Source of the DNA: Paracoccaceae bacterium
Lineage (GTDB): Bacteria > Pseudomonadota > Alphaproteobacteria > Rhodobacterales > Rhodobacteraceae
Length of the DNA: 64,000 nt
Reading direction: 5' to 3'
Assembly (NCBI GenBank): GCA_027492585.1
Contig: JAPUEK010000048.1
Location: 1-64,000 of the forward strand
Shown here: positions 9,532 through 18,537 of the stretch, piece by piece
Layout: each line of letters opens with the position of its first letter
Position numbering within the stretch: the stretch's first letter is position 1
Position numbers and translations under genes: made by a program
Notes under the pieces: model-generated
What the model was told of the DNA's origin: nothing
Seen by the model: only the letters and a program-made list of their open reading frames with translations
Databases searched by the model: none

Positions 9532-9602
9532 GCGCTTCCCCTTCCTGCGGCGCGGCATCGGCGGCCCGGCGTCACGCCCTTCCCCCTCTCCATCCACTGT
9601 GC

Positions 9603-9648
9603 ATAAATATCCTGCGGGGAGGTCCGGAGGGGTGCAAAACCCCTCCGG
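9603..9648 (-). repeat. Dispersed intergenic hairpin + GGATATTTG element (copy 2)
   Basis: Read on the minus strand, a perfect 10-bp stem (CCGGAGGGGT at 9624-9633 with its complement at 9639-9648) is followed by the same ACCTCCCCGCAGGATATTT sequence as copy 1. It lies just after the stop of the S9 peptidase gene, the last gene of the peptide-transport operon, in the right orientation to terminate it. Confidence 0.7.
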
Positions 9649-9697
9649 CGCCAACGCCGGGCGCAACGCCCCGGAATATCTGGCCCCAAGGCCACAG

Positions 9698-11491
9698 TCA
9701 CCGCATCCCCTCCCGGAACGCCCGCTCCAGAAAGGCGGCGGAGCGGGTCAGATAGGTTTCGACATTGCTGCGCCGGAAGACGCCATGGCCCTCGTTCTCG
9801 AAGAGGAGCAGCTCATGCGGGATGCCCGCCGCCGTCAGCTCCCGATGCGCGGCATGGGTGTTTTCCGGCCCGACATTGCTGTCGGCAAGGCCGTGGATGA
9901 TCATCACATGGCCGCGGATACGGTCGATGAAAGTGCCGGGGCTGGCATTGGCGTATTTTTCGGGGAAGTCCTCGGGCGTGCCGCCCATCATCTCTTCCGA
10001 ATAGGCGCGGCCATGGGGCATTTCCGTCTCGTGATAGTCGATGTCGAGCCGATACATCCCGCACATCGGCAGGGCGGCGGTGACGAGATCGCCGTGGCGG
10101 GTGATGGCCGTCCAGCTTGAAAAGCCGCCATAGGAATTGCCCGCGACGGCGACCGGGCCGGGCAGGCCCGCCGCCAGAGCCGCCTCGATCCCGGCGCGGA
10201 TGTCGGTCTGCTCGCGCCCGCCCCAGCCGTCTTCCTTCACCGCCTCGCGGTGGGCATACCCGAAGCCGGTGGAACCGCGGTAATTCGGATCGAGCACCGC
10301 ATAGCCCGATTGCACCCAGAACTGGATCTTGGGATTGACCCAATCCTCCGAATGCCAGGTCGGCCCGCCATGGACATAGGCGATGAGGCCCAGGGCCACA
10401 CCCTCCGGCCGGTAGAGCCAGCCCTGCATCGGGCGGCCATCGGGTGCGGTCCAGCGGAAATCCTGCGGAACGGCATGGCGGCGGACGGCATCGGCGGGCG
10501 CCTCGGCAAGGGTCCGGCAGCTGCCGTCGGGCAGGATGCGGACAAGCGCATGGGGGGCGGAGGCGTCATAGGCCTCCGCCAGCCAGCCGCCATCCGGCAG
10601 GGCGGCATGGGGCAGAAGGGTCCGGCGGCCGGAGCGGTTCGGCAGCGGGGTAAGCGCACCATCCCAGATCAGCGCATGGGTCCGCGACTGGTCATGGGCG
10701 ATGAGCGCAAAGCGCCCCGCCCCGCCGGGCAGGACGGCAAAGGGAAACAGCTCCGGCTCTCCCGCGATCCATTGCACGAGGCCGGTCGAAAGGGTGAGGA
10801 TGCCCAGCCAATCCGCCCCCTCCCGATCGCTGACGAAGGCGATGCGGTCCGCGTCGATCCAGTCGCCATGAGTGTTGTTGGCAGGGCCGAGGTTCAGCAC
10901 CTCGCGCGCCTCGCCACCCTCTGCCGGCAGAACCCAGAGCTGCGTTCCCGCCGGTGCTTCTTCATGGCGATGCCACAAGAGCCACCGGCCGTCGGGCGAC
11001 AGGATCGGCCCGCTCTCGAACGGCGTCCCGGACCGCGCCAGACAGCGCCGTGCGCCGGTCTCCAGATCCTGCTGCCAGATCCAGCCGCCCGCCGTGACCT
11101 GCCCGCGCTCATAATCATAATCGGCGATGAAGATCACCGCGTCTCCTTCCGGCGCGAAGATCCCCCCGTAAAGGTAGTGGTCCGACTGCGGCGGGGTCAG
11201 TCGGGTGAGGCGGCCCGTCTCCCGCTCCAGCAGGAGCAGATGATCATGCTCGCTCGCATGGCGCGACTGGGCGAGGATCAGGCGACGGCCATCGGGCGAG
11301 ACATCGCGGATCAGCAGGTGATCCTCCCCCTCCGTCAGGCGGCGCGGCGCGGCGGAGCCATCGGTCGGCGCACACCAGACCTCCTCGACCTCGCTCACCC
11401 CGGCCCAGCACCAGAAGGCCCAGCACCCGTCGGCAGAGGCATGGATATTGGTGATCTGCGGCAGGGCGGCCCATGCTGCGGCTGTGGTCAT
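9698..11491 (-). CDS. S9 family prolyl oligopeptidase-type peptidase
   Basis: A 597-residue serine peptidase with an N-terminal beta-propeller (repeats such as DVSPDGRRLILAQ and LSPDGRWLLWHRH) and a C-terminal alpha/beta-hydrolase domain. The nucleophile is in AGNSYGGFSSW, the acid in GLADSNVGPENTH and the His in ENEGHGVF. There is no signal peptide, so it should act in the cytoplasm on short peptides or acyl-peptides. ATG 11491 lies one base after the stop of the upstream transporter ATPase gene, with GGAGAATGAG overlapping that stop. This supports cotranscription: peptides imported by the transporter would be cut here. Confidence 0.9.
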   Translation of the reverse strand: MTTAAAWAALPQITNIHASADGCWAFWCWAGVSEVEEVWCAPTDGSAAPRRLTEGEDHLLIRDVSPDGRRLILAQSRHASEHDHLLLLERETGRLTRLTPPQSDHYLYGGIFAPEGDAVIFIADYDYERGQVTAGGWIWQQDLETGARRCLARSGTPFESGPILSPDGRWLLWHRHEEAPAGTQLWVLPAEGGEAREVLNLGPANNTHGDWIDADRIAFVSDREGADWLGILTLSTGLVQWIAGEPELFPFAVLPGGAGRFALIAHDQSRTHALIWDGALTPLPNRSGRRTLLPHAALPDGGWLAEAYDASAPHALVRILPDGSCRTLAEAPADAVRRHAVPQDFRWTAPDGRPMQGWLYRPEGVALGLIAYVHGGPTWHSEDWVNPKIQFWVQSGYAVLDPNYRGSTGFGYAHREAVKEDGWGGREQTDIRAGIEAALAAGLPGPVAVAGNSYGGFSSWTAITRHGDLVTAALPMCGMYRLDIDYHETEMPHGRAYSEEMMGGTPEDFPEKYANASPGTFIDRIRGHVMIIHGLADSNVGPENTHAAHRELTAAGIPHELLLFENEGHGVFRRSNVETYLTRSAAFLERAFREGMR

Positions 11492-11492
11492 C

Positions 11493-12464
11493 TCATTCTC
11501 CGACAAAATGGCAGGCGGCCTGACGGCCCCCGAAATCGCGCAACTCCGGGCGCTCGGCATGGCAACGCGGCTGCGCCTCGGGGCAGCGGCTGGCAAAGAC
11601 GCAACCCTTTGGCGGGTTCAGCACGGAAGGCAGCTCCCCCGGCAGCGACTGGCCGATGCGGCCGCGCTCGCGCCTGGGGTCCGGCTCCGGCACCGCCGCC
11701 GTCAGGGCGCGCGAATAGGGATGCAGGGGGCGGGCATAAAAGGCATTGCGCGGCGCCACCTCCACCACCCGGCCAAGGCACATGACCATGACCTGATGGC
11801 TGATGTGGCGCACCACCGCGAGATTGTGGGAAATGAAGACCAGCGCCAGCCCCATGCTGTCCTGAAGATCCATCAGGAGGTTGATCACCTGCGCCTGGAT
11901 CGAGACATCGAGCGCGGAAACCGGCTCGTCGCAGATCAGCAGCTTCGGCCCGCCGATCAGCGCCCGCGCGATGCCGACCCTTTGCGCCTGACCGCCCGAA
12001 AGCTCGTGCGGATAGCGCCCGGCGAAATCGGCCGAGAGCCCGACACGGGCCAGCGCCTCCACCGCCCGCGCGGCGCGGTCGGCGCGTGTCAGCTCCGGCG
12101 CGAAGACCGCCAGCGGGCGCGAGACGATCTGGCCCAGCGTCAGACGCGGATCGAGCGCCGCCACCGGGTCCTGAAAGATGATCTGCATCCCGGCCCGCAT
12201 CCGCCGCAACTGGCCGGCGGAAAAGCCGGCCATGTCCTGCCCCTGCCAGAGCACCTGCCCCCCCGTCGGCGCCACCAGCCGCAGCAAGGCGCGCCCCAGC
12301 GTCGATTTCCCGCAGCCCGATTCCCCGACGATCCCCAGCGTCTGCCCGTCATGCAGCGCAAGGCTCACCCCATGCACGATGGGCAAGAGAACCGGCCGCG
12401 AGAAAAGCCCCGCTCCCGCCACCGGATAGCCCACGTCCAGCGCCCGCGCCTCAAGCAATGTCAT
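11493..12464 (-). CDS. Peptide ABC transporter ATP-binding protein (DppF/OppF type)
   Basis: A 323-residue ATPase subunit of an oligopeptide/dipeptide importer. Walker A is GESGCGKST near residue 47, the signature is LSGGQAQR, and Walker B is LLICDEPVSALD. The C-terminus has the peptide-transporter-specific cysteine region (FASRCPEAQPRCH), where this family binds an Fe-S cluster. It follows the DppD-type gene in the operon but is separated by a 195-base gap containing a perfect inverted repeat, unlike the overlapping junctions elsewhere in the operon. Confidence 0.92.
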   Translation of the reverse strand: MTLLEARALDVGYPVAGAGLFSRPVLLPIVHGVSLALHDGQTLGIVGESGCGKSTLGRALLRLVAPTGGQVLWQGQDMAGFSAGQLRRMRAGMQIIFQDPVAALDPRLTLGQIVSRPLAVFAPELTRADRAARAVEALARVGLSADFAGRYPHELSGGQAQRVGIARALIGGPKLLICDEPVSALDVSIQAQVINLLMDLQDSMGLALVFISHNLAVVRHISHQVMVMCLGRVVEVAPRNAFYARPLHPYSRALTAAVPEPDPRRERGRIGQSLPGELPSVLNPPKGCVFASRCPEAQPRCHAERPELRDFGGRQAACHFVGE

Positions 12465-12492
12465 GCTGACCTCCCGCCCCCGGCCGCTGCGG

Positions 12493-12619
12493 AACGCTCC
12501 GCGGGGGATATTTGAGAAGAGAAGAAAGCCCTTTCATCTTTGCCAGAGCATCCCCGCCGGAGGCGCCCCGGCCCTCCCTGCCCCTTTCAGACTGGCTCAA
12601 ATATCCCCCGCGGAGCGTT
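12493..12619. repeat. Perfect 24-bp inverted repeat with GGATATTTG core
   Basis: The 24 bases at 12493-12516 are the exact reverse complement of 12596-12619. Each arm contains CTCCGCGGGGGATATTTGAG and they are 79 bases apart. The left arm is followed by AAGAGAAGAAAG, the tail seen in the copies at 55236 and 58432. In the minus-strand transcript between the two ATPase genes it would fold into a long stem. It belongs to the dispersed GGATATTTG family and may cause attenuation or RNase processing within the operon. Confidence 0.85.
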
Positions 12620-12659
12620 CTCCGGCCCGGCATGGCCGTACCTCTGACCGGAAAGGCGC

Positions 12660-13631
12660 TCATCTTTCCGCCTCCAGATGGCAGGCCGCCAGCGTCCCGC
12701 CACGCGCGGTGAGAGCGGGTTGAACCTGCGCGCAAACCGGCAGTCTCAGCGGGCAGCGCGGCTCGAAAGGGCAGCCGGGCAGCATCGCCCCGCCGGAGCG
12801 CGGCGTGCCGGGGATGGTGCCGAGACGCGGGGTCAGCGCCTCGTCCAGACGCGGGGTCGCCTGAAGAAGGCCGCGGGCATAGGGATGGGCGGGGGCCTCG
12901 AACAGCGCCTCCGCCGGGCCTTGCTCCATGATCCGCCCGCCGTAAAGCACCACCACCCGGTCACAGAGCCGCGCCACCACGCCGAGGTCATGGGTGACGA
13001 GGATGATCGCCGTGCCGATCTCGCGCGCCAATTCCGCCATCAGGTCCAGCACCTGCGCCTGAATGGTCACGTCGAGCGCGGTGGTCGGCTCATCGGCCAG
13101 CAGAAGCGCGGGCCGCACCAGCAACGCCATGGCGATCATCACCCTCTGCCGCATCCCGCCCGAAAACTCATGCGGATAGCGCCGCGCGCGGGCGGCGGCA
13201 TCGGGGATCCGCACCCGGTCGAGCATGGCGACCGCCTCGGCCCGGGCGGCGCTCCGGCTCAGGCCCTTGTGGAGGATCAGCCCCTCCGCCAACTGATCCC
13301 CAACGCGCATATAGGGGTTGAGCGAGGTCATCGGGTCCTGAAAGATCATCGACAGGCTGGTGCCGCGCACCCGGTCGAGCTCCTTGGGGCGCAGGCTCAG
13401 CAGATCCTGCCCCTGAAAAACGGCCTGCCCCCCGACCGTGCCGTTCGAGGCGAGAAGCCCCATCAGGGAAAAGAGGATCTGGCTCTTGCCCGATCCGCTT
13501 TCGCCGACGATCCCCAGCACTTCGCCCGGCGCGAGATCGAAGCTCACCCGGTCCACCGCCCGCATCACGCCCTGCGGCAGGCGGAAATCCACGGTCAGGC
13601 CGCGCAGGGAGAGAAGCGGTTCAGCGGTCAT
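12660..13631 (-). CDS. Peptide ABC transporter ATP-binding protein (DppD/OppD type)
   Basis: A 323-residue ATPase partner of the DppF-type subunit. Walker A reads GESGSGKSQ, with Gln in place of the usual Thr/Ser after the Lys, as in other OppD/DppD proteins. The signature is FSGGMRQR, Walker B is LLLADEPTTALD, and the Cys-containing C-terminal peptide-transporter motif is FEPRCPLRLPVC. The start could be ATG 13646 or 13631; I chose 13631 (MTAEPLLSL), which overlaps the upstream permease stop by 11 bases. Neither has a strong ribosome site. Confidence 0.9.
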   Translation of the reverse strand: MTAEPLLSLRGLTVDFRLPQGVMRAVDRVSFDLAPGEVLGIVGESGSGKSQILFSLMGLLASNGTVGGQAVFQGQDLLSLRPKELDRVRGTSLSMIFQDPMTSLNPYMRVGDQLAEGLILHKGLSRSAARAEAVAMLDRVRIPDAAARARRYPHEFSGGMRQRVMIAMALLVRPALLLADEPTTALDVTIQAQVLDLMAELAREIGTAIILVTHDLGVVARLCDRVVVLYGGRIMEQGPAEALFEAPAHPYARGLLQATPRLDEALTPRLGTIPGTPRSGGAMLPGCPFEPRCPLRLPVCAQVQPALTARGGTLAACHLEAER

Positions 13632-14481
13632 TGGGGTCGAAGGCATCCCGGAGCCCGTCAGCGATGAAGTTGAGGCAGAGGAGGACCGCGGCCAGCAGCC
13701 CCCCCGGCAGGAGCAGGAGGCGCAGGTCGGTGTCCATGGCGGCCGTTCCGGTCTGGATCAGGTTGCCCCAGCTTGCCTGTGGCTCCTTGATGCCGATGCC
13801 GAGGAAAGAGAGGAAGCTTTCCGACAGGATCACCTCCGGCACCAGAAGCGAGCCGTAGACCAGCACGACCGACAGGCAGTTCGGCACGATATGGGTCAGC
13901 ACGATCCCGGTGCCGGTCATGCCCCCCGCGCGCGCCGCCTCGACGAATTCCCGCCGCGTCAGGCTTTGGGCCTGCGCCCGCACGATCACCGCCGGCGTCA
14001 GCCAGAGCGTGAAGACGATGGCGGCGAAAAGCGCCAGATTGCCGCCGCCGAAGAGGAGGCTGAGAAGGATGACGAGGATCACATAGGGAAAGCCGTAAAG
14101 GATCTCCACGCAGCGCATCATCAGCCCGTCGAGCCTGCCGCCGACATAGCCCGCGATGGCCCCGTAAAGCACCCCGATCCCCCCGGCGGTCAGCGCCCCC
14201 AGAAAGCCGATGGTCAGCGAGACCTGCCCGCCCTCCAGCACCCGCACCAGAAGGTCGCGGCCGAAATCGTCCGTGCCGAAAAGATGCGGCGAGGAAAAGT
14301 CGATGGGCGCGCCGATATAGTCGAAATCCGCCTCTTCCCCGTCGAAGGGAAAGGCATAGGGGCCGAAGAAGCAGCCCAGAACGATCAGCAGCAGGACGAA
14401 AACCGACAGCATCGCCAGCCGGTTCTGCGCGAAGCGTCGCAGCTGAAGCTGAAAGGTGGACAGGGGGCGGTCAACGGCCAT
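13621..14481 (-). CDS. Peptide ABC transporter permease (DppC type)
   Basis: A 286-residue inner-membrane permease. A first helix lies near residue 22 (LAMLSVFVLLLIVLGCFF), followed by the DppC-type segment FGTDDFGRDLLVRVLEGG, and the EAA loop reads EAARAGGMTGTGIVLTHIVPN. It overlaps the DppB-type gene upstream by 11 bases, typical of translational coupling. Together with the DppB-type protein it forms the translocation pore for the peptides delivered by the binding protein. Confidence 0.93.
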   Translation of the reverse strand: MAVDRPLSTFQLQLRRFAQNRLAMLSVFVLLLIVLGCFFGPYAFPFDGEEADFDYIGAPIDFSSPHLFGTDDFGRDLLVRVLEGGQVSLTIGFLGALTAGGIGVLYGAIAGYVGGRLDGLMMRCVEILYGFPYVILVILLSLLFGGGNLALFAAIVFTLWLTPAVIVRAQAQSLTRREFVEAARAGGMTGTGIVLTHIVPNCLSVVLVYGSLLVPEVILSESFLSFLGIGIKEPQASWGNLIQTGTAAMDTDLRLLLLPGGLLAAVLLCLNFIADGLRDAFDPNDR

Positions 14482-15394
14482 GGCGCAACCTCGGGTCCAT
14501 CCAGCCGCGCAGCAGATCGGTGCCGATGTTGAAGAAGATCAGCAGCGCGCCGTAAAGTAGCGTGATCCCCATCACCAGGGGATAATCCCGGTTCAGCGCC
14601 GCATCGACGAAATGCCGCCCGATCCCCGGCACGGCAAAAACCGTCTCGATCAGGATGGAGCCGGTGATGATCGCCGCCGTCGCCGGGCCGAGATAGGCCA
14701 CGACCGGCAGAAGCGCCCCGCGCAGCACATGCGCTCGGAGCACCCGGCCGCCGCCAAGGCCCTTGGCGCGGGCAGTGCGGACGTAATTCTCGCGCAGGGT
14801 CTCGATCATCGAGGACCGGGTGAGCCGCGAGATATAGGCGATGTTCGGCAGCGACAGCACCAGAACCGGCAGCACCAGCGAGCGCCACCCCTGCCCCGAG
14901 CCGCCGACCGGCAGCCAGCCGAGCTTCAGCCCGAAGACAAGCTGGCAGAGCGGACCGATCACGAAGATCGGCACGGCGATGCCGACCACTCCGATCAGCC
15001 CGGCCAGGTAGTCTGCGGGCTGGTTGCGCCGCAGCGCCCCGATGATGCCGAGCGATACGCCCACGAGGCTCGCCACCACCACCGCCCAGAAACCGATGGT
15101 CAGCGAATAGGGCAGGCCCGACAGGATCAGGTCGCTCACCGAATAGTCGCGGAACCGGGTGGAGGGGCCGAGGTCGAGATGCAGCAGCCCCCAGACATAG
15201 CGGGCGAACTGCTTCCACACCGGCTCGTCGAGGTGGAAGGCCGCCTGGATGTTGGCCAGCACCTCGGGCGAGATCTTGCGGCTGCGCGAGAACGGCCCGC
15301 CCGGCGCCAGCCGCATGACGAAGAAGGTCAGCGTGACGAGGGCGGCGAGGGTCAGCCCGCCATCCCAGAGCCTTTTGCCGATGAAGCGCAGCAT
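14471..15394 (-). CDS. Peptide ABC transporter permease (DppB type)
   Basis: A 307-residue inner-membrane permease. The N-terminus MLRFIGKRLWDGGLTLAALV and the following FFVMRLAPGGPF are classical for DppB/OppB. The EAA loop is TARAKGLGGGRVLRAHVLRG. It starts 19 bases after the stop of the binding-protein gene and overlaps the next permease gene. The order binding protein, DppB, DppC, DppD, DppF is the standard order for nickel/peptide importers. Confidence 0.93.
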   Translation of the reverse strand: MLRFIGKRLWDGGLTLAALVTLTFFVMRLAPGGPFSRSRKISPEVLANIQAAFHLDEPVWKQFARYVWGLLHLDLGPSTRFRDYSVSDLILSGLPYSLTIGFWAVVVASLVGVSLGIIGALRRNQPADYLAGLIGVVGIAVPIFVIGPLCQLVFGLKLGWLPVGGSGQGWRSLVLPVLVLSLPNIAYISRLTRSSMIETLRENYVRTARAKGLGGGRVLRAHVLRGALLPVVAYLGPATAAIITGSILIETVFAVPGIGRHFVDAALNRDYPLVMGITLLYGALLIFFNIGTDLLRGWMDPRLRHGR

Positions 15395-15413
15395 CGCTTG
15401 TGCCTGCCCAACC

Positions 15414-17006
15414 CTACTCCAGCGTCAGGAACTGCGAGTTGTTGTAGCCCGCGACCGAGCTTTCAAAGCCCTTCACCTGCGGGCTGATCAGATGCCGGGT
15501 CGGGATAATCGCCAGCGGCGCGAAGATGTAGTCGTCGAGAAGAAGCTTCTCCGCCTCCGCCAGAGCGGCATTGCGCGAGGCTTTGTCCGGCATCTGCGCG
15601 GCCTTGTCCATCGCGGCGTCATATTCGGGCTTCACCCAGTTGTAGCCCGCCTCCGCCGAGGGCCGCAGATAGGCGAGGAAGGTCTCCGCCCCGGCGAAAT
15701 CGCCGACGAGATCATCGGCGAAGACATCCCAGGTTCCGGCATAGAAACTGTCGAGCCAGGCCTTGCGCTCCTGCGCGTCGTTCACCGCCTCCACCCCCAG
15801 CACCTTCTTCCACATCAGCGCCACGCCCTGCGCGCGCCGGATCGAATCCTCGGAGGAGATGGAGACGATGTTGATCTTCAACGGGTTGTCCGGCCCGTAA
15901 CCCGCCTTGGCGTAAAGCTCCTTCGCAAGGGCCTCGCGCTCGGGCTGAGTCAGGGAGGCTTCGGCGATCTGCGGTCCCTTGTAGGTCGGATCGAAGCCGC
16001 CCGCGAAGGAGAAGGTCGGGATCGCCTCGCCCTTGACGATCTTGCCTTCCAGCACCTCGCGGTCGATGGCCAGCGACAAGGCGCGGCGCAGATCGGGGTT
16101 TTTGAACGGCTCCTTCGTCAGGTTGAAGTCGTAATAGACCACCTCGGTCGAAGGCGAGATATGGACCTGATCCGGCATCTCGGCCTTCAGCGCCTCGATC
16201 TGGTTCAGCGGGATGTCATAGGTGATGTCGATCTCGCCCGCGCGGAAGCGCTTCAGCTCGGTCGCCACATCCTCGGTCACATGGTATTTCACGAAGGGGA
16301 TATGGACATTGGCCGCGTCCCAGTAATTCGGGTTCCGTTCCAGCAGCACATGGCTTTGGGGAACCACTTCCTTGATCACATAGGCGCCGTTGGAGACGAC
16401 CTTGGCCGGGTCGATGAACCCGGCGGCGCCATTGGCGGCGAAGGACGGCGAATGGAGCGGCGCCATGTGGAAGGCGCCCATCAGATCAAGCATGTGCGGG
16501 GCGGGGTTCAGCATCTCCACCACCACGGTCAGGGGATCGGGGGCGGTGATGCCGAAGGTGGCCGGGTCCTTCGTCTCGCCATCGGCAAGGGCTTTCGCCC
16601 CTTTCACCTGAATGACGGAATAGAAGTAATAGCCTTTCTCCGAAGCCGTTTCAGGGTTCAGCGTCCGCAGGGCGGAATTGACGAAATCCTGCGCCACCAG
16701 CGGATCGCCGTTGGACCATTTGAGCCCCTCGCGCAGGTGGAAGGTATAGGTCTTGCCATCGTCGCTCACCTCCCAGCTTTCAGCGGCGCCCGGGATCACC
16801 TCGCCCTTGCCGTTGTAGGTGACGAGCCCTTCATAGGCGTCCGACTGGATCCAGCCCGCCGCCGCATCGAAATTCACCTGCGGGTCAAGCGAGGCCCATT
16901 CCGAACCGACCCCGCGATCCAGCACATCATCCGCAAGGGCGGGGGCGGCGAAAGCGAGGCCGGCGGCAAGGACGAGGCTTCCGAGGGATTGGACCAGGTG
17001 GCGCAT
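15414..17006 (-). CDS. ABC transporter substrate-binding protein, peptide/oligopeptide type
   Basis: A 530-residue periplasmic binding protein of the SBP_bac_5 family. The N-terminus MRHLVQSLGSLVLAAGLAFA ends with APALA-DD, a normal Sec signal peptide with no lipobox. The family stretch HLREGLKWSNGDPLVAQDFV, which opens the ligand domain, lies near residue 90. It sets the specificity of the importer encoded downstream. The ligand is unknown; peptides or N-acylated amino compounds fit the neighbouring deacylase and S9 peptidase. Confidence 0.92.
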   Translation of the reverse strand: MRHLVQSLGSLVLAAGLAFAAPALADDVLDRGVGSEWASLDPQVNFDAAAGWIQSDAYEGLVTYNGKGEVIPGAAESWEVSDDGKTYTFHLREGLKWSNGDPLVAQDFVNSALRTLNPETASEKGYYFYSVIQVKGAKALADGETKDPATFGITAPDPLTVVVEMLNPAPHMLDLMGAFHMAPLHSPSFAANGAAGFIDPAKVVSNGAYVIKEVVPQSHVLLERNPNYWDAANVHIPFVKYHVTEDVATELKRFRAGEIDITYDIPLNQIEALKAEMPDQVHISPSTEVVYYDFNLTKEPFKNPDLRRALSLAIDREVLEGKIVKGEAIPTFSFAGGFDPTYKGPQIAEASLTQPEREALAKELYAKAGYGPDNPLKINIVSISSEDSIRRAQGVALMWKKVLGVEAVNDAQERKAWLDSFYAGTWDVFADDLVGDFAGAETFLAYLRPSAEAGYNWVKPEYDAAMDKAAQMPDKASRNAALAEAEKLLLDDYIFAPLAIIPTRHLISPQVKGFESSVAGYNNSQFLTLE

Positions 17007-17032
17007 CGGGGATTCCTTGATTGTGCTTTCAG

Positions 17033-18154
17033 TCAGTCTGACAGCAGATCGCCACCGCGCAAGATGGAATCTCCCGCCACATGGGCAAGACTTTGCCCGC
17101 GCAGACAGGATCGCCAGAGCTCACGGCGGAACATCATTCCGGCATTGCCAGCCAGCACCGGCAGGCGCAGCCGCGTCATCGGGTCGGTGACATGGCCGAG
17201 AATCTGGCCCTCCGCCACCTCGTCTCCCGGCCGTGCGATCCAGGTCACCACCCCACCCTGCGGGGCAAAGACCTCCCCCGCGCCGCCGAGGGGCAGGTGG
17301 AGTGCATCGGCAAAGACCGGCGCCGCCTGTCCGGCCACCGCGCCGATGGCCGTCAGATAGGTCATCAGATGGCCCGCATCGGCGGCGGCAAGGTCATCCC
17401 GCACATCGAACTGCCCGCGGTATTCGAGGGTGGTGGAAAACGCCCCGGCGGGAACCGGAAAGCGCGCACCGAACCGTTCGCGCAGTTGCAGCCATGGCAC
17501 GGTATGGGCCTCGTCGAAGGCATTCCCCCCCGACAGGTCCTGCAAAAGCGCCAGTTTCGCCCCGATGCACCGGCACAGGAGCGCGGTTTCCTCCGGCCGG
17601 GCATGGGAGGCGTACAGGTGCAGCACCGACTCATGATCGCAATGCAGGTCCAGCACATGATCGGCATCGCAGGACAGGCTCAGGAGCGTCAGTTGCAGCG
17701 CCGCCATCTCCGTCTTCGCGGTGGCCAGCTCCTCCGTCAGCACCTCGCGGAAGGCGGCGCGGATGGTCTGGAGGTTCTGCCTCTCATCCTGTCCGAGGCG
17801 GGTCTCCAGCCTGTCCCCGGCCAGCTTCGCCAGTTCCGCATAGCCCCGGTTGAAATTGTGCAGGCTTTCCGCCTCCTGCCGGCCGAGGGGCCGCTGAAAC
17901 GCCCATTGCGACAGGCCGATCGGATTGGCCGCGGGAATCACCAGCACCTCACCGCGCAGGTCGCCGCGCCCTTCCGCCGCCTCCAGCAGCGGCAGCAGGT
18001 GCTGGAGAACCAGCACACCCGGCATCTCGTCGGCATGGAGACCGGCCTGAAGGCAGACCTTCGGCCCCTGCCCTGCCTTGCCGAAACGCCAGAGCGTCAG
18101 GTGCCGGACGGTTCCGGCGCTTGGCGAGGGAAGCGGAAGTGTATCGCACTGCAT
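17033..18154 (-). CDS. Succinylglutamate desuccinylase/aspartoacylase family deacylase
   Basis: A 373-residue zinc-dependent carboxypeptidase-like protein of the AstE/AspA family. The first zinc motif is GLHADEMPG near residue 38 (His and Glu ligands), and the second ligand is in DLHCDHES near residue 170. Members remove acyl groups from N-acylated amino acids or carboxyl ends of small molecules. It is first in the minus-strand peptide-transport operon, 26 bases before the binding-protein gene, so it probably acts on an imported compound or its product. It is not part of an ast arginine-degradation cluster. Confidence 0.85.
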   Translation of the reverse strand: MQCDTLPLPSPSAGTVRHLTLWRFGKAGQGPKVCLQAGLHADEMPGVLVLQHLLPLLEAAEGRGDLRGEVLVIPAANPIGLSQWAFQRPLGRQEAESLHNFNRGYAELAKLAGDRLETRLGQDERQNLQTIRAAFREVLTEELATAKTEMAALQLTLLSLSCDADHVLDLHCDHESVLHLYASHARPEETALLCRCIGAKLALLQDLSGGNAFDEAHTVPWLQLRERFGARFPVPAGAFSTTLEYRGQFDVRDDLAAADAGHLMTYLTAIGAVAGQAAPVFADALHLPLGGAGEVFAPQGGVVTWIARPGDEVAEGQILGHVTDPMTRLRLPVLAGNAGMMFRRELWRSCLRGQSLAHVAGDSILRGGDLLSD

Positions 18155-18537
18155 GGCATGTCCTTTGGCGGAGACAGGGTGGCGTCGGGTCCGGGCTGGA
18201 CCTTCGCCCCGGAGCCTCGGACGAGGATGACCCTCGGGTCAAGGGGTGCGGCGCCGGGGCTTCGGCCACGCCAAAGGTCAGCCTATGGCGACAGCTTGCC
18301 GAACCGGCATGGTTCCGCCGTTAAACGGGAGAGTATTGCGCCTCGATATACCTTTGATATGCCCCCCTCCGCGCCAAACGGCATAGGGTGGCGCCATCCC
18401 CGGATCGGCATTTATCCGCCGCCCTGCCATCTCTTGCGGGGTTCTGCCGCAATTGGCTGTGGAAAACTCCCATTCCGGCTTTCACCACGGGGGGCAATCG
18501 CCTAAACCCGAAGGGACATTCAGTCCCGGAGCGGTAG
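18155..18537. promoter_or_regulatory. Divergent control region between the peptide operon and the polysaccharide export operon
   Basis: This 383-base gap must hold both divergent promoters. The left half is GC-rich. The right half is more AT-rich around 18326-18360 (TATTGCGCCTCGATATACC), and a small hairpin GAACC/GGTTC lies near 18300-18314. I see no convincing -35/-10 pair with standard spacing and no RNA gene. The boundaries are those of the flanking coding sequences. Confidence 0.4.

Noticed and set aside
15249-17360. A 703-codon plus-strand frame over the permease and binding-protein genes
   Set aside because: It crosses two well-supported minus-strand genes and has no domain pattern.
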